Part shown: positions 8,650-17,594 of the stretch, one piece after another
Layout: every line of letters begins with the position of its first letter
Position numbering within the stretch: the first letter of the stretch is position 1
Assembly: GCF_001483745.1 (NCBI RefSeq)
Contig: NZ_LQBL01000032.1
Span: 62,001 to 126,000, forward strand
Origin: Serinicoccus chungangensis
GTDB lineage: Bacteria > Actinomycetota > Actinomycetes > Actinomycetales > Dermatophilaceae
Direction: 5' to 3'
Length of the DNA: 64,000 nucleotides
The notes under the pieces: generated by a model
The model's input: the letters and a program-made list of their open reading frames with translations, nothing else
Told to the model about the DNA's origin: nothing
Databases searched by the model: none
Position numbers and translations under genes: made by a program

Positions 8650-8722
8650 CTCCCCCGACTGGACTCGAACCAGTAACCTGCCGGTTAACAGCCGGCTGCT
8701 CTGCCAATTGAGCTACAGGGGA
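8650..8722 (-). tRNA. tRNA-Asn (GTT)
   Basis: On the minus strand the acceptor stem is TCCCCTG / CGGGGGA (one G-T pair), the D-stem GCTC/GAGC, the anticodon loop CTGTTAA with anticodon GTT (plus-strand AAC at 8687-8689), and the T-loop TTCGAGT. The discriminator base is G and CCA is not encoded. Length is 73 nt. Confidence 0.95.
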
Positions 8723-8779
8723 TCGTGCAGCAGGCACTCTAGCAAGACCGAGGCCCCGCGCCGAAATCCTGGCGCGGTG

Positions 8780-9361
8780 TCAGCCCGCGCTTTCCTCGGG
8801 CGGCTGCGGCGGGAGGCCGACCTGGTCGCGCAGGTCGACACGCGCGGCCCGGACGGCGGCGGCCAGCTCGGCGTCAGACTCCCCCGCCCCGCGACCCCAG
8901 AGCACCTGCTCGACCAGCTCGCGGGTCGGGAGCACCGTGCGGATGCACACCCGCGCGCTGCGCCGCGGCCCCAGGTCCACCACGCGCAGGAGCACCACGC
9001 TCGCGGACGTCCGCTCCCGGAACACCTGCGGCACCAGGCCCGGCCCGGTGCACCGCTGCAGCACCCACTGGCGGCCACCGAGCTGGTCGACGAAGGAGAC
9101 GGCCAGAGCCCACAGGTCGGGGTCCCAGGCCCCGGTGTCGACCTCGTGCCAGGGGCGCTCGAGCAGCACCTCTCCGCCGTCGGCCACCTCCAGGAGCCGG
9201 AAGGTCGTCAGCACCACCCAGTGCCCGGTGCCGTCCTCCTGGGCGCTGGCGAGCACCTGCTCTCCCTTCCCCAGGTCCGGCCTGACCACCGCGGGCAGGT
9301 CGCCGGGGTCTCCCTCGGGCTTCGGCGTCGCGCCGATCGTGCGCGTCCGGAACCACCTCAT
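8780..9361 (-). CDS. conserved hypothetical protein downstream of dnaG
   Basis: A 193-residue protein without recognised catalytic motif, signal peptide or membrane segment. Residues about 35-75 (GEQVLASAQEDGTGHWVVLTT, quoted in part as GEQVLASAQEDGTGHW) and RPWHEVDTGAWD suggest a small beta-rich, PH-like fold; this is only an impression. It starts 3 nt after the dnaG stop, so it is almost certainly co-transcribed with primase. Base composition matches its neighbours. Function unknown. Confidence 0.75.
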   Translation of the reverse strand: MRWFRTRTIGATPKPEGDPGDLPAVVRPDLGKGEQVLASAQEDGTGHWVVLTTFRLLEVADGGEVLLERPWHEVDTGAWDPDLWALAVSFVDQLGGRQWVLQRCTGPGLVPQVFRERTSASVVLLRVVDLGPRRSARVCIRTVLPTRELVEQVLWGRGAGESDAELAAAVRAARVDLRDQVGLPPQPPEESAG

Positions 9362-9364
9362 GCC

Positions 9365-11305
9365 TCACTCCATCCTGGACCGCAGCCGGGCCCGTTCGCG
9401 GTGCAGCTCCATGAGCCGCTCGTCCAGCCGACGCTTGTCCGGGCTGCCCTCCGGCGCCCGCGACTGCTGCCCCAGCAGGTCGGCCACCTCCTGCTCGACA
9501 CCGGCCAGCCGCACCCGCAGGACCAGCCAGTCGACGAAGGCCTCGCGCGGCATACCGGAGTCCGGGTCGAGGCGGTCCGGCAGCGTCGCCACCGACAGCT
9601 CGTGCACGAGCGGGTGGACCGGCGGCGGGGTCCCGGCGAGCACCGCCTCCACCCAGCCCCGAATGCTGCGCTGCGCGGCGCCCTCGATGCCCCCGGCCTG
9701 GCGCATGGCATGCCAGACGGCCCGGTGCATCGGCGCCCGCAGCGCCTCCGGCTCGAGCTCGTCCATGTCCTCGGGCACGACGGCGAGGGGGTACTGCAGC
9801 GCCACCTGGACCAGCTGCCGCTCGGCGACCTGCACCGGGTCGCGCAGGTCCGGCTGCGGGAGGGTCGGCGCGAGAGGACCCTCCTCCGTGGCCGAGGTCT
9901 GCTGGCGGGCCACCGGCGCCGTGGGGGCCGGTCTGCCGGCCGCCCGCCCGACCTCGGCGGTCAGCAGGTCCGGATCGATCCCCATCCACCCGGAGACGTC
10001 CCGGACCACCTCGGGCCGCAGCGTGCGGTCCTTGATCTGGGCGAGGATCGGCGCCACGGCCCGCACGGCCTGCACCCGCTGGGCCGCCTCGGACAGGTCG
10101 TAGGGGGCCAGGGTGGTGCGGACCGCGAACTCGAAGAGCGGGGTCGCCGAGGCGACGAGCTCCCGGACGGCCCGTCCCTGGGCCTCCCCCTCGTCGTCCT
10201 TCGTGGCGATCCACAGGTCGTTCGGGTCCTGCCCGTCGGCGGCCACGGCCACGTAGGACTGCGCCGCCCAGCGCTGGTCCTGCTCGAAGGCCTTCATCGC
10301 CGCCTTCTGCCCGGCGGCGTCACCGTCGAAGGTGAAGATGACCTTGGCCGGGGCCCGCCCGGCCTCGTCCCGCAGGATCCGCCGCAGGATGGAGATGTGG
10401 TCGCTGCCGAAGGCGGTGCCGCAGGTCGCCACGGCGGTACCCACCCCGGCGAGATGGGCCGCCATCACGTCGGTGTAGCCCTCGACGACCACCGCCGTCC
10501 GCTCGGTCGCGATCGCCTTCTTGGCCAGGTCGAGGCCATAGAGCACGCCGGTCTTCTTGTAGATCGGCGTCTCGGAGGTGTTGAGGTACTTCGCCGGGCT
10601 CCAGTCGTCGTCGTAGAGCCGCCGCGCCCCGAACCCCACCGTGTCACCGGTGATCGCCCGGATCGGCCAGAGGACCCGCCCCTGGAAACGGTCCGAGAGA
10701 CCACGGCCGCGCCGGTTCGCCAGCCCCCCCAGCACCAGCTCCTCCTCGGTGAACCCCTTGAGCCGCAGGTGCGAGACGAGCGCGGTGCCCTCGCGCGGCG
10801 CATACCCCACCATGAACTGCGCGGCGTGCCCGCCGGTGAACCCCTTGTCGCGCAGGAAGTCCCGGCCCTTGCGGCCCTCCCCCGAGCGCAGCAGAGCCTC
10901 GTGGTAGAACTCCTCGGCCACCCGGTGGGCCTCCATGAGGCGGGTCCGCTGCCCGACCGGTGCCTGCTCGCCGCGGCCGCGGCCGCCCGGTCCGGTCTCC
11001 TCGTAGCGCAGCGTGATTCCCAGCTTGTCCGCCAGCCGCTCCACGGCCTCGGAGAAGGTGAGGTGGTCGATCTCCATGAGGAAGGAGATGACGTCCCCGC
11101 CCACCCCGCACCCGAAGCAGTGATAGCTGCCGACCGCCGTGCGGATCTGGAAGGAGGGGGTCTTCTCGTCGTGGAAGGGGCACAGCCCCTTCATGGCCCC
11201 CACCCCGGCGGTGCGCAGGGTCACGTGCTCGCGCACGACCTCCTCGATGGAGGCCCGCTCCTTGACCGCCTTGACGTCCTCGTCCTTGATCCTCGGCACA
11301 GCCAC
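9365..11305 (-). CDS. dnaG: DNA primase
   Basis: A 646-residue bacterial primase that makes RNA primers at the replication fork. The CHC2-type zinc site is C42, H45, C63, C66 (CPFHDEKTP, YHCFGCGVGG). The TOPRIM core has VVVEGYTDVMA and FDGDAAGQKAAMKAF with the metal-binding acidic residues. The C-terminal third is the DnaB-helicase-interacting region. It starts with GTG after a GGAGGAG Shine-Dalgarno. A TAGACT element lies further upstream. It is divergent from the MFS gene. In many actinobacteria dnaG lies next to dgt, which here is 7 kb away. Confidence 0.97.
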   Translation of the reverse strand: MAVPRIKDEDVKAVKERASIEEVVREHVTLRTAGVGAMKGLCPFHDEKTPSFQIRTAVGSYHCFGCGVGGDVISFLMEIDHLTFSEAVERLADKLGITLRYEETGPGGRGRGEQAPVGQRTRLMEAHRVAEEFYHEALLRSGEGRKGRDFLRDKGFTGGHAAQFMVGYAPREGTALVSHLRLKGFTEEELVLGGLANRRGRGLSDRFQGRVLWPIRAITGDTVGFGARRLYDDDWSPAKYLNTSETPIYKKTGVLYGLDLAKKAIATERTAVVVEGYTDVMAAHLAGVGTAVATCGTAFGSDHISILRRILRDEAGRAPAKVIFTFDGDAAGQKAAMKAFEQDQRWAAQSYVAVAADGQDPNDLWIATKDDEGEAQGRAVRELVASATPLFEFAVRTTLAPYDLSEAAQRVQAVRAVAPILAQIKDRTLRPEVVRDVSGWMGIDPDLLTAEVGRAAGRPAPTAPVARQQTSATEEGPLAPTLPQPDLRDPVQVAERQLVQVALQYPLAVVPEDMDELEPEALRAPMHRAVWHAMRQAGGIEGAAQRSIRGWVEAVLAGTPPPVHPLVHELSVATLPDRLDPDSGMPREAFVDWLVLRVRLAGVEQEVADLLGQQSRAPEGSPDKRRLDERLMELHRERARLRSRME

Positions 11306-11492
11306 CTCCTCCGCTCCACGCCGTCCCTCCCGAGTCTAGGTGTCGCGACCGACGCCTCCCGGGCCGGTCGGAAACCTGGGGACGGGGCCCAAGGCCCGCG
11401 CCTAGGATGGAATGCGACCGCCCGCCGATGAGTTGTCCCGGCCACGGCCGTCCCACCCCATGGGCATCACCCTGACCCGCGAGGAGACCCCT

Positions 11493-13013
11493 GTGTCGAC
11501 AGCGCCCGAGCGCACCACCACCGCCGCACCGCCGGACGAGGCACGCGTGCGGCTGGTGCTCCGGGTGCTCACGGCGTCGGCCTTCGTCGTCATCCTCAAC
11601 GAGACGCTCATGCTCAACGCGCTCCCGCCGCTCATGGACGCCTTCGGGGTGGACGCGGGGGCCGGCCAGTGGCTCACCACCGGTTTCATGCTGACGATGG
11701 CCGTGGTCATCCCGACGACCGGGTGGCTGCTGCAGCGGCTCAGCCTGCGCACGGCCTACCTGCTGGCCATGGGGGTCTTCATCGCCGGCACCGCCCTGGC
11801 GGCGGCCGCACCCACCTTCGAGGTGCTGCTGCTGGCCCGGGTCGTGCAGGCCAGCGGCACCGCGGTGATGATGCCGCTGCTCATGACGACGATCATGACC
11901 CTGGTGCCGCCGGAGCGTCGCGGCGGCGTCATGGGCAACCTCACCCTCGCGATCTCGGTCGCCCCCGCGATGGGCCCACCCGTCTCCGGGCTGATCCTGG
12001 AGTTCGCCTCCTGGCGCTGGCTGTTCGGCCTGGTGCTCCCCATCGCCGTTCTCATGACGGTGGCGGGGGGCCGGCTGCTGCGCGGCGACGAGCCCGGCCG
12101 CGCCGCCCGGCTCGACGTGCCCAGCGCCCTGCTCACCGCGGTGGGCTTCGGCGGGCTCGTCTACGGCCTGTCGGCGCTGGGCGAGGGTGCCGCGGGCCCC
12201 GTCGGCCCGGCCTGGTCGCTCGGGGTCGGGGTGGCGGCCCTCGCGGTCTTCGCCTGGCGCCAGCTCCGGCTCGCCCGCACGGACGAGTCCCTCGTCTTCC
12301 TCGACCTGCGTGCGCTGCGCATCACGAGGTATGTCGTGCCCCTCGCCCTGCTCTGCCTGGGCTTCATGTCCCTCATCGGGGCGATGCTGCTCCTGCCGAT
12401 CCTCCTGCAGCAGGTGCGCGGCTTCGGCACCCTCGCCTCCGGGCTCATGCTCATGCCCGGCGGTCTGGCCATGGGCCTGCTCGGTCCGACGGTCGGGCGC
12501 GTCTACGACCGCGTCGGGCCCCGGCCGCTGGTCATCCCCGGTGGAGCCGGGCTGGTCGCCGGCATGGCCGGCATGGCCCTGCTCGCGGACCAGGTGCCGT
12601 GGTGGGGCCTGGTGGGGCTGCACGTGGTGGTGAGCCTGTCGCTGGCCTGCCTCTTCACGCCCTGCTTCACCACCGGCCTCAGCTCGCTGCCCGGACGGCT
12701 CTACTCCCACGGCAGCGCCATGGTCGGCACCGGCCAGCAGGTGGCGGCCGCCGCCGGGACGGCGCTGGTGGTCACCGTCATGGAGACCCGCGCGTTCCAG
12801 CTCGGAGCCTCGGGCCTGGGCGAGCGGGAGGCCCTGGAGGGGGGCATCGGCACCGCCCTGCTCGTGGCCACCGGGATCGCCGTGGGCGTCTTCGTCCTCA
12901 GCGTGTTCGTCCGGCCCGCGCCGAAGGACGCGGACGGCCCCGAGGAGCGGCCGGCCGAGCAGGGCGGCGACGTCGCGGCGACGGGCACGGCATACCCCGA
13001 GCCCGTAGCCTGA
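11493..13013 (+). CDS. MFS transporter, DHA2 (14-TM) drug-efflux type
   Basis: A 506-residue proton-driven exporter of the EmrB/QacA group with about 14 hydrophobic segments. Motif D1 appears as LNETLMLNALPPL, motif A as GWLLQRLSLRTAYL, and motif C-like glycines follow. The GTG at 11493 is chosen because GAGGAG lies 6 nt upstream; in-frame ATGs at 11412 and 11460 would extend a non-conserved leader. Substrate is unknown. The next gene starts 4 nt after its stop. Confidence 0.85.
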   Translation: MSTAPERTTTAAPPDEARVRLVLRVLTASAFVVILNETLMLNALPPLMDAFGVDAGAGQWLTTGFMLTMAVVIPTTGWLLQRLSLRTAYLLAMGVFIAGTALAAAAPTFEVLLLARVVQASGTAVMMPLLMTTIMTLVPPERRGGVMGNLTLAISVAPAMGPPVSGLILEFASWRWLFGLVLPIAVLMTVAGGRLLRGDEPGRAARLDVPSALLTAVGFGGLVYGLSALGEGAAGPVGPAWSLGVGVAALAVFAWRQLRLARTDESLVFLDLRALRITRYVVPLALLCLGFMSLIGAMLLLPILLQQVRGFGTLASGLMLMPGGLAMGLLGPTVGRVYDRVGPRPLVIPGGAGLVAGMAGMALLADQVPWWGLVGLHVVVSLSLACLFTPCFTTGLSSLPGRLYSHGSAMVGTGQQVAAAAGTALVVTVMETRAFQLGASGLGEREALEGGIGTALLVATGIAVGVFVLSVFVRPAPKDADGPEERPAEQGGDVAATGTAYPEPVA

Positions 13014-13017
13014 GCCC

Positions 13018-13977
13018 ATGTCCCCGGCGAGCAGCCCGTCCACCCAGCTCGAGGTGGGTGGGCGCACGGTCCGCATCTCGAACCCGGCCCGCGTCTACTT
13101 CCCCGAGCCGGGGCTGACCAAGCTCGACCTGGCGCACTACTACCTGTCCGTCGGCGAGGGCATCGTCACCGCGCTCCGCGAGCGGCCGTGCATGATGCAC
13201 CGCTTCCCCGAGGGCATCACCGGCGAGCGGGTGCACCAGAAGCGGCTGCCGCGCGGGGCACCGGACTGGATGGAGACGGTGCACGTCACCTTCCCGCGGT
13301 GGAACCGCACGGCCGACGAGCTGTGCGTCACCGAGCTGGCGCAGGTCATCTGGTCGGTCCAGATGAGCTGCGTGGAGTTCCACCCGTGGAACAGCCGACG
13401 GGGACACGTCGAGCAGCCGGACGAGTGGCGCATCGACCTCGACCCCGGTGAGGAGTGCGACTTCGCGACGGTGCGGCGGGTCTGCGGCGTCGTCCAGGAG
13501 GTCCTGGCCGAGCTGGGCGCGGTGGGCTGGCCCAAGACGACCGGCTCCAAGGGCATCCACGTCTACGTCCGCATACCGCCCGAGCACGGCTTCGGCGACG
13601 TGCGTCGCGCGGCCCTCGCCTTCGCCCGGCAGGTGGAGCGTCGCACCGACGAGGCGACGACGGTGTGGTGGCGCAAGGACCGCGACCCGCGCCGGGTCTT
13701 CGTCGACTTCAACCAGAACGCGCGTGACCACACCATCGCGGCGGCGTACTCCGTCCGCGCCACGCCCGACGCGCGGGTCTCCGCACCCCTGCGGTGGGAG
13801 GAGGTCGCCGACTGCGAGCCGGGTGACTTCACCGTGCGCACCATGCCCGAGCGGTATGCCGAGCTCGGCGACCTGCACGCCGGCATCGACGACGCCGTGT
13901 TCGACATCACCCCGCTGCTGGAGTGGGCCGCGCGCGACGAGGCCGAGGGAGCCGCGACCCCCGAGGAACCCGACTGA
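13018..13977 (+). CDS. stand-alone LigD-type DNA polymerase (primase-polymerase) domain protein
   Basis: A 319-residue archaeo-eukaryotic primase superfamily protein resembling the polymerase module of LigD, which fills gaps and adds nucleotides during non-homologous end joining. Metal-binding D140-L-D142 (RIDLDPGEE), the SKGIH motif (177-181) and D230 (VFVDFNQN) are all present, so it should be active. There is no ligase or phosphoesterase domain, and no ku gene in the window. A TAGCCT element (13006-13011) ends 6 nt before the ATG inside the end of the MFS gene, so it may have its own leaderless promoter. Confidence 0.88.
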   Translation: MSPASSPSTQLEVGGRTVRISNPARVYFPEPGLTKLDLAHYYLSVGEGIVTALRERPCMMHRFPEGITGERVHQKRLPRGAPDWMETVHVTFPRWNRTADELCVTELAQVIWSVQMSCVEFHPWNSRRGHVEQPDEWRIDLDPGEECDFATVRRVCGVVQEVLAELGAVGWPKTTGSKGIHVYVRIPPEHGFGDVRRAALAFARQVERRTDEATTVWWRKDRDPRRVFVDFNQNARDHTIAAAYSVRATPDARVSAPLRWEEVADCEPGDFTVRTMPERYAELGDLHAGIDDAVFDITPLLEWAARDEAEGAATPEEPD

Positions 13978-14010
13978 GGGGCTCGGGCCTGCCCCCCACC
14001 ACGGCGGTGG

Positions 14011-14120
14011 TCACGAGCTGGTCGTGGGGCGGCTCTCGATCGCGGTGAGGGTGGAGCGCAGGTGGTCCACCGTGAGAGCCTTCAGCCCGTCCACGTCTCG
14101 TTCGCGGTAGAGGCGGCAGA
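14011..14120 (-). pseudogene. C-terminal remnant of a regulator (FCD/GntR-like?)
   Basis: On the minus strand the last 36 or so codons before a TGA at 14011-14013 read like a real protein end: LCRLYRERDVDGLKALTVDH followed by LRSTLTAIE. The pattern of RD, then HL spaced through an amphipathic helix, resembles the last helix of FCD-type GntR regulators (inference, weak). Upstream of it the sequence abruptly becomes the Nramp gene on the other strand, so everything N-terminal, including the DNA-binding domain, has been lost. Confidence 0.5.
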
Positions 14121-15136
14121 GCCTCGGCGAGGCGCTGCGGACGACGTTCTCCCACCCCGTCGTCAAGGTCTTCCTCATCGGCCTGACGATCCTCGCCATC
14201 GGTGTCGGCGGGTTCTCCTTCGCGACCGGCAACGTCACCGGATCCTCTCAGGGCCTGGCGATCCTCACCGGGATCGACTCCCGCATCACCATCGTCATCA
14301 CCTTCCTCGCCGTGGCCTCCCTGCTGTGGTTCGGTCGCTACAAGGTGATCGAGCGCGTGCTGGTCGTCCTGGTGATGCTCATGAGCATCACCTTCCTGGC
14401 CACGGCGGTCATTGTCCGTCCGGACATCGGCGAGATGCTGCGCGGACTGGTCGTGCCCAGCGTGCCGTCCGGTTCCCTCATCGTCCTGATCGGCCTGATC
14501 GGCAGCGCCGTCGTCCCGTACAACCTCTTCCTGCACTCCCGCTCCGTCCAGGAGCAGTGGCCGTCCTCCGTGCCCACCACCCGGGCACTGGCCGAGGCCC
14601 GCACGGACACCTGGTTCTCCATCACGCTGGGCGGGCTCATCACCGTGGCGATCCTCGCCACGGGCGCGGCGGCCTTCTTCGGCACCGGGCAGAGCATCGA
14701 GAACGCGGCCGACATGGCCCAGCAGCTCGAGCCCACGGTCGGGAGCGCGGCGGAGATCCTGTTCGGCCTGGGCTTCTTCGGGGCCGGCTTCACGAGCGCG
14801 ATCACCGCGCCGCTGGCCGCAGCCATCGCCGTCTCAGGCGTCCTCGGCTGGGGCAGGGACATGACCGACATGCGCTTCCGCGCCGTCTGGATCATCGTGC
14901 TGCTCGGCGGTGCCCTCATGGCCTACTTCAGCGCCGACCCGGTGGCCCTCATCATCGCCACCCAGTACGCCGCCGGCCTCTCCCTGCCGGTCCTGGCGCT
15001 CTTCCTCATCATCGTGATGAACCGCAAGGACATCCTGGGTCGGCACGTCAACACCCTGACCGCGAACATCCTCGGCGGCCTCGTCGTCGCCGGTGTCAGC
15101 ATCCTGGGCGTCCTGCAGATCTTCGGCCTGGTCTGA
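14111..15136 (+). pseudogene. Nramp-family metal transporter, 5'-truncated
   Basis: An open frame after the in-frame TAG at 14108-14110 encodes about 341 residues of an Nramp (SLC11-like) transporter, beginning at SLGEALRTTFSHPVVKVFLI. The transmembrane-6 motif appears as VVPYNLFLHS. About 70 residues that should carry transmembrane helices 1-2 and the DPGN-type metal-binding motif are missing. The first in-frame ATG is at 14312, which would remove still more. No Shine-Dalgarno or -10 element is seen. The body is not frameshifted and keeps normal GC3, so truncation looks recent. An active transporter is unlikely. Confidence 0.8.
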
Positions 15137-15152
15137 CCTCGCCGCCGCCTAC

Positions 15153-15190
15153 GAGCCCCCGGTGGCGGACGCCGTCCGTCCCGGGGGCTC
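15153..15190 (+). terminator. strong hairpin after the Nramp remnant
   Basis: GAGCCCCCGG (15153-15162) pairs perfectly with CCGGGGGCTC (15181-15190), and the loop contains a second stem CGGAC-GCC-GTCCG. It begins 16 nt after the Nramp stop. No T-run follows, as is usual for high-GC actinobacteria. Confidence 0.6.
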
Positions 15191-15241
15191 GGTGACCCTC
15201 CGGTCGGCGCGTCGGGGGGGTTCGGCACTACGATGGCTGCC

Positions 15242-16483
15242 GTGACCTCGATCCCCGTCGACCTGCGCACGCTCGCCGTGGTGCAGGCCGGGGGCCAGGG
15301 CAGCCGGATGGACGTGCTCACGCGGGAGCGGGCCAAGCCCGCCCTCCCCTTCGCCGGCACCCACGCGCTGATCGACTTCCCGCTCTCGGTGCTGGCCGCC
15401 GCCGGCGTGAGCGACGTGTGGGTGTCGGTCCAGTTCCAGTCCTCCTCCCTCGACGGCTACCTCGCGGGCGGGCGCCCGTGGGACCTGGACCGGACCCGCG
15501 GCGGCTTCCGGCGACTCACCCCCGAGGAGGGGTCGGGTCCGGCCCACGAGGAGGGCTTCAGCCACGGCAACGCCGACGGCCTCTTCCGGATGCGCGAGGC
15601 GGTCCGGGTCGCCGACCCGCACGTGCTCCTCGTCCTGTCCGCCGACCACGTCTTCAACCTCGACCTGCGGCCGGTGGTGGCCGAGCACCTGGCCCGGGAG
15701 GCCGAGTGCACCCTCGTCACCGCCGAGATCGGGGTGCAGGAGGCCACCGAGAAGGTCGTGGTGGAGCACGACGCCGACGGCCGGGTCACCGGCGTCCGCG
15801 CCAAGCCGCCGTCGACCGACTCGGGAACCGTCGCCACCGAGATCTTCCTCTACCACCCGCAGACCCTGCTGGCCGAGCTCGAGCGGCTGCACGCCGAGCT
15901 GCAGGCCGCGGCCGACGACGAGGACACCGGGCTCGGCGACTTCGGCGACCACCTGCTGCCCGCCCTCGTGGCGCGCGGCCACGTCCACGCCACGCCGATG
16001 ACCGGCTACTGGAAGGACGTGGGCCGGCCGCAGGCCTACCTCCAGGCGCACCGCGACCTGCTCACCGGCACGGTGGACGTCTTCGGGCACCCGGACCGAC
16101 CGGTCCTCGGCCAGACCCTCCCCGGACCCCCGGGGTGGGTGGGAGCCGAGGGCGACATCGTGGACGCCATGGTCGGCCCCGGCTCCCGCGTCCGCGGCCG
16201 GGTCGTCCGCTCGGTGCTGGGGCGAGGGGTCCAGGTCCAGGCCGGGGCCGTGGTCGAGGACAGCGTGCTGCTCGACGACGTGCTCGTCGAGGCCGGGGCG
16301 CAGGTGCGCACGAGCGTCCTCGACCGCGGGACCCGGGTCGGCCGCGGCGCCACCGTCGGCGCCTGCCCGCCGGGAACCCGGCTGAGCGACGAGGCCGTCA
16401 CCCTGGTCGGGCAGGACTGCCGGGTGCGGGGCGGCACCACGGTGGAGCCGGGCGCCCGGCTGGAGCCGGGCAGCACCACCTGA
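15242..16483 (+). CDS. glgC: glucose-1-phosphate adenylyltransferase-like nucleotidyltransferase
   Basis: About 413 residues. Enzymes of this group make ADP-glucose from ATP and glucose 1-phosphate for glycogen or trehalose. Visible are the nucleotide-binding loop VVQAGGQGSRMDVLTRERAK, the substrate motif YWKDVGRPQAY, and a C-terminal left-handed beta-helix (about residues 290-400) with repeated G-x-V-x-x-S-V-L units. TACGAT (15229-15234) ends 7 nt before the GTG at 15242, favouring that leaderless start over ATG 15233. No other glg gene is nearby, so another NDP-sugar product cannot be excluded. Confidence 0.85.
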   Translation: MTSIPVDLRTLAVVQAGGQGSRMDVLTRERAKPALPFAGTHALIDFPLSVLAAAGVSDVWVSVQFQSSSLDGYLAGGRPWDLDRTRGGFRRLTPEEGSGPAHEEGFSHGNADGLFRMREAVRVADPHVLLVLSADHVFNLDLRPVVAEHLAREAECTLVTAEIGVQEATEKVVVEHDADGRVTGVRAKPPSTDSGTVATEIFLYHPQTLLAELERLHAELQAAADDEDTGLGDFGDHLLPALVARGHVHATPMTGYWKDVGRPQAYLQAHRDLLTGTVDVFGHPDRPVLGQTLPGPPGWVGAEGDIVDAMVGPGSRVRGRVVRSVLGRGVQVQAGAVVEDSVLLDDVLVEAGAQVRTSVLDRGTRVGRGATVGACPPGTRLSDEAVTLVGQDCRVRGGTTVEPGARLEPGSTT

Positions 16484-16496
16484 GCCGCGCGAGAGC

Positions 16497-17594
16497 TCAG
16501 CCTCCCCCGAAGGCCGGGTAGGGCGGCAGCACCAGGTCGCTGCGCCGCCAGCTCCGCCGCGCCCAGGCGAGCGCCTCCTCGCAGGCGGCTGCGACGTCGG
16601 GCAGCTCGTCGGCGCACTCGCGGACGACCCAGCTCCACCGCGACACGAGGAGGGCCCGGAAGGCCGGCCCGGTGCGCCCCTCGGGGGCCATCGTCCGGTC
16701 CGCCATCGCACCGTCGAGGAGCCACAGGGTCCCGGCGAGCACCCAGAGCGCGACCGCGCCGCGCACCTGGCGGGGCCAGTCCGCGTCCTCGTCCAGGCCC
16801 GGGACGGCCCCGGCCGCCGCCGCGGTGAACGCCGCCAGGGTCGCCTCGGTGAGACCGACGGGCGGGGTGAACACGCACCAGCAGGTGCTGAAGGGCTCGG
16901 CGGCGTAGGCCGCCTCGTAGGCCAGGTGGCGCACCCCGGTCCCCTCGAGGTCGAGCAGCCGGACGCCGCCCGGGGTGAGCAGGGCGTTGTCCGGGCACGC
17001 GTCGCCGGGCCCGAGGACGTGCCTGGCCGTGTCGTGCTGCAGCTCGTCGACGAGGTCACGGGCCTGGGCCGCGGCCGCCCGCCCGGCGCGGATCCCGCCC
17101 GCCTCGGTGAGGTGGCCCAGCCCGCGCCGCGGGTAGTCCACCTGCCAGCGCCGGTCCTCGGCGGCCAGCGCGCTGCCGAGGTCGCGGCGGGCCGCCTCCC
17201 GGGTCACCCCGCCCGCGACCGCGCCGCCGAGAGCTCCCGCCCACGCCACGGTATGCCGCCACGCGACGTCTGCGTCCGCCCCGAGCAGGGCGTCGGCGAG
17301 GGTCGGGTGGTGGCCGAGGTCCTCCATGACGACGGTCCGGCTGCTCTGGTCCAGAGCCAGCAGCCGCGGCGAGCCGCGCAGGTGCCGCAGCCCGGCGACC
17401 TCCCGGCGCCACCCCATGGCGGCACCTCGGCCCTCGGGCTGGGGCAGGAACCGCTTGACCACGACCGAGGCTCCCCACCCGTCCGGTCCGGCGAGCACCT
17501 CGCAGCGGTGCACCTGCGAGCGCGCCGACCCTCCCAGCGGGTCCACCCGCCCGAGCTGCACCCCTGCGGGCAGCACCACCGGGCCGAGGCTCAC
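16497..17594 (-). CDS. aminoglycoside-phosphotransferase-fold kinase of unknown substrate
   Basis: A 365-residue protein with a kinase-like fold. The catalytic loop reads GDACPDNALL, followed by the metal-binding LLDLEGTG and an acidic YEAAYAAE; this corresponds to the HxDxxxxN...D pattern with the first His replaced by Gly. The N-terminal Lys-containing strand is VVVKRFLPQ. The GTG start overlaps the stop of the upstream nitronate monooxygenase gene in GTGA, so it is translationally coupled to it. Substrate is unknown; a small-molecule or sugar kinase is likely. Confidence 0.7.
   Translation of the reverse strand: MSLGPVVLPAGVQLGRVDPLGGSARSQVHRCEVLAGPDGWGASVVVKRFLPQPEGRGAAMGWRREVAGLRHLRGSPRLLALDQSSRTVVMEDLGHHPTLADALLGADADVAWRHTVAWAGALGGAVAGGVTREAARRDLGSALAAEDRRWQVDYPRRGLGHLTEAGGIRAGRAAAAQARDLVDELQHDTARHVLGPGDACPDNALLTPGGVRLLDLEGTGVRHLAYEAAYAAEPFSTCWCVFTPPVGLTEATLAAFTAAAAGAVPGLDEDADWPRQVRGAVALWVLAGTLWLLDGAMADRTMAPEGRTGPAFRALLVSRWSWVVRECADELPDVAAACEEALAWARRSWRRSDLVLPPYPAFGGG

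Noticed and set aside
8302-8676. Possible 124-codon plus-strand ORF in the gluD-tRNA spacer
   Set aside because: It is made of the 22-bp repeat array and runs into the tRNA-Asn gene; Arg/Ala/Ser composition is that of random GC-rich DNA.
8645-11431. 928-codon open frame on the plus strand
   Set aside because: Lies antisense to tRNA-Asn, the hypothetical gene and dnaG, whose motifs are unmistakable; an artefact of high G+C.
14312-15136. Intact 274-residue Nramp transporter starting at ATG 14312
   Set aside because: The homologous frame continues upstream to 14111, and helices 1-2 with the metal site are absent either way; a truncated remnant fits better.
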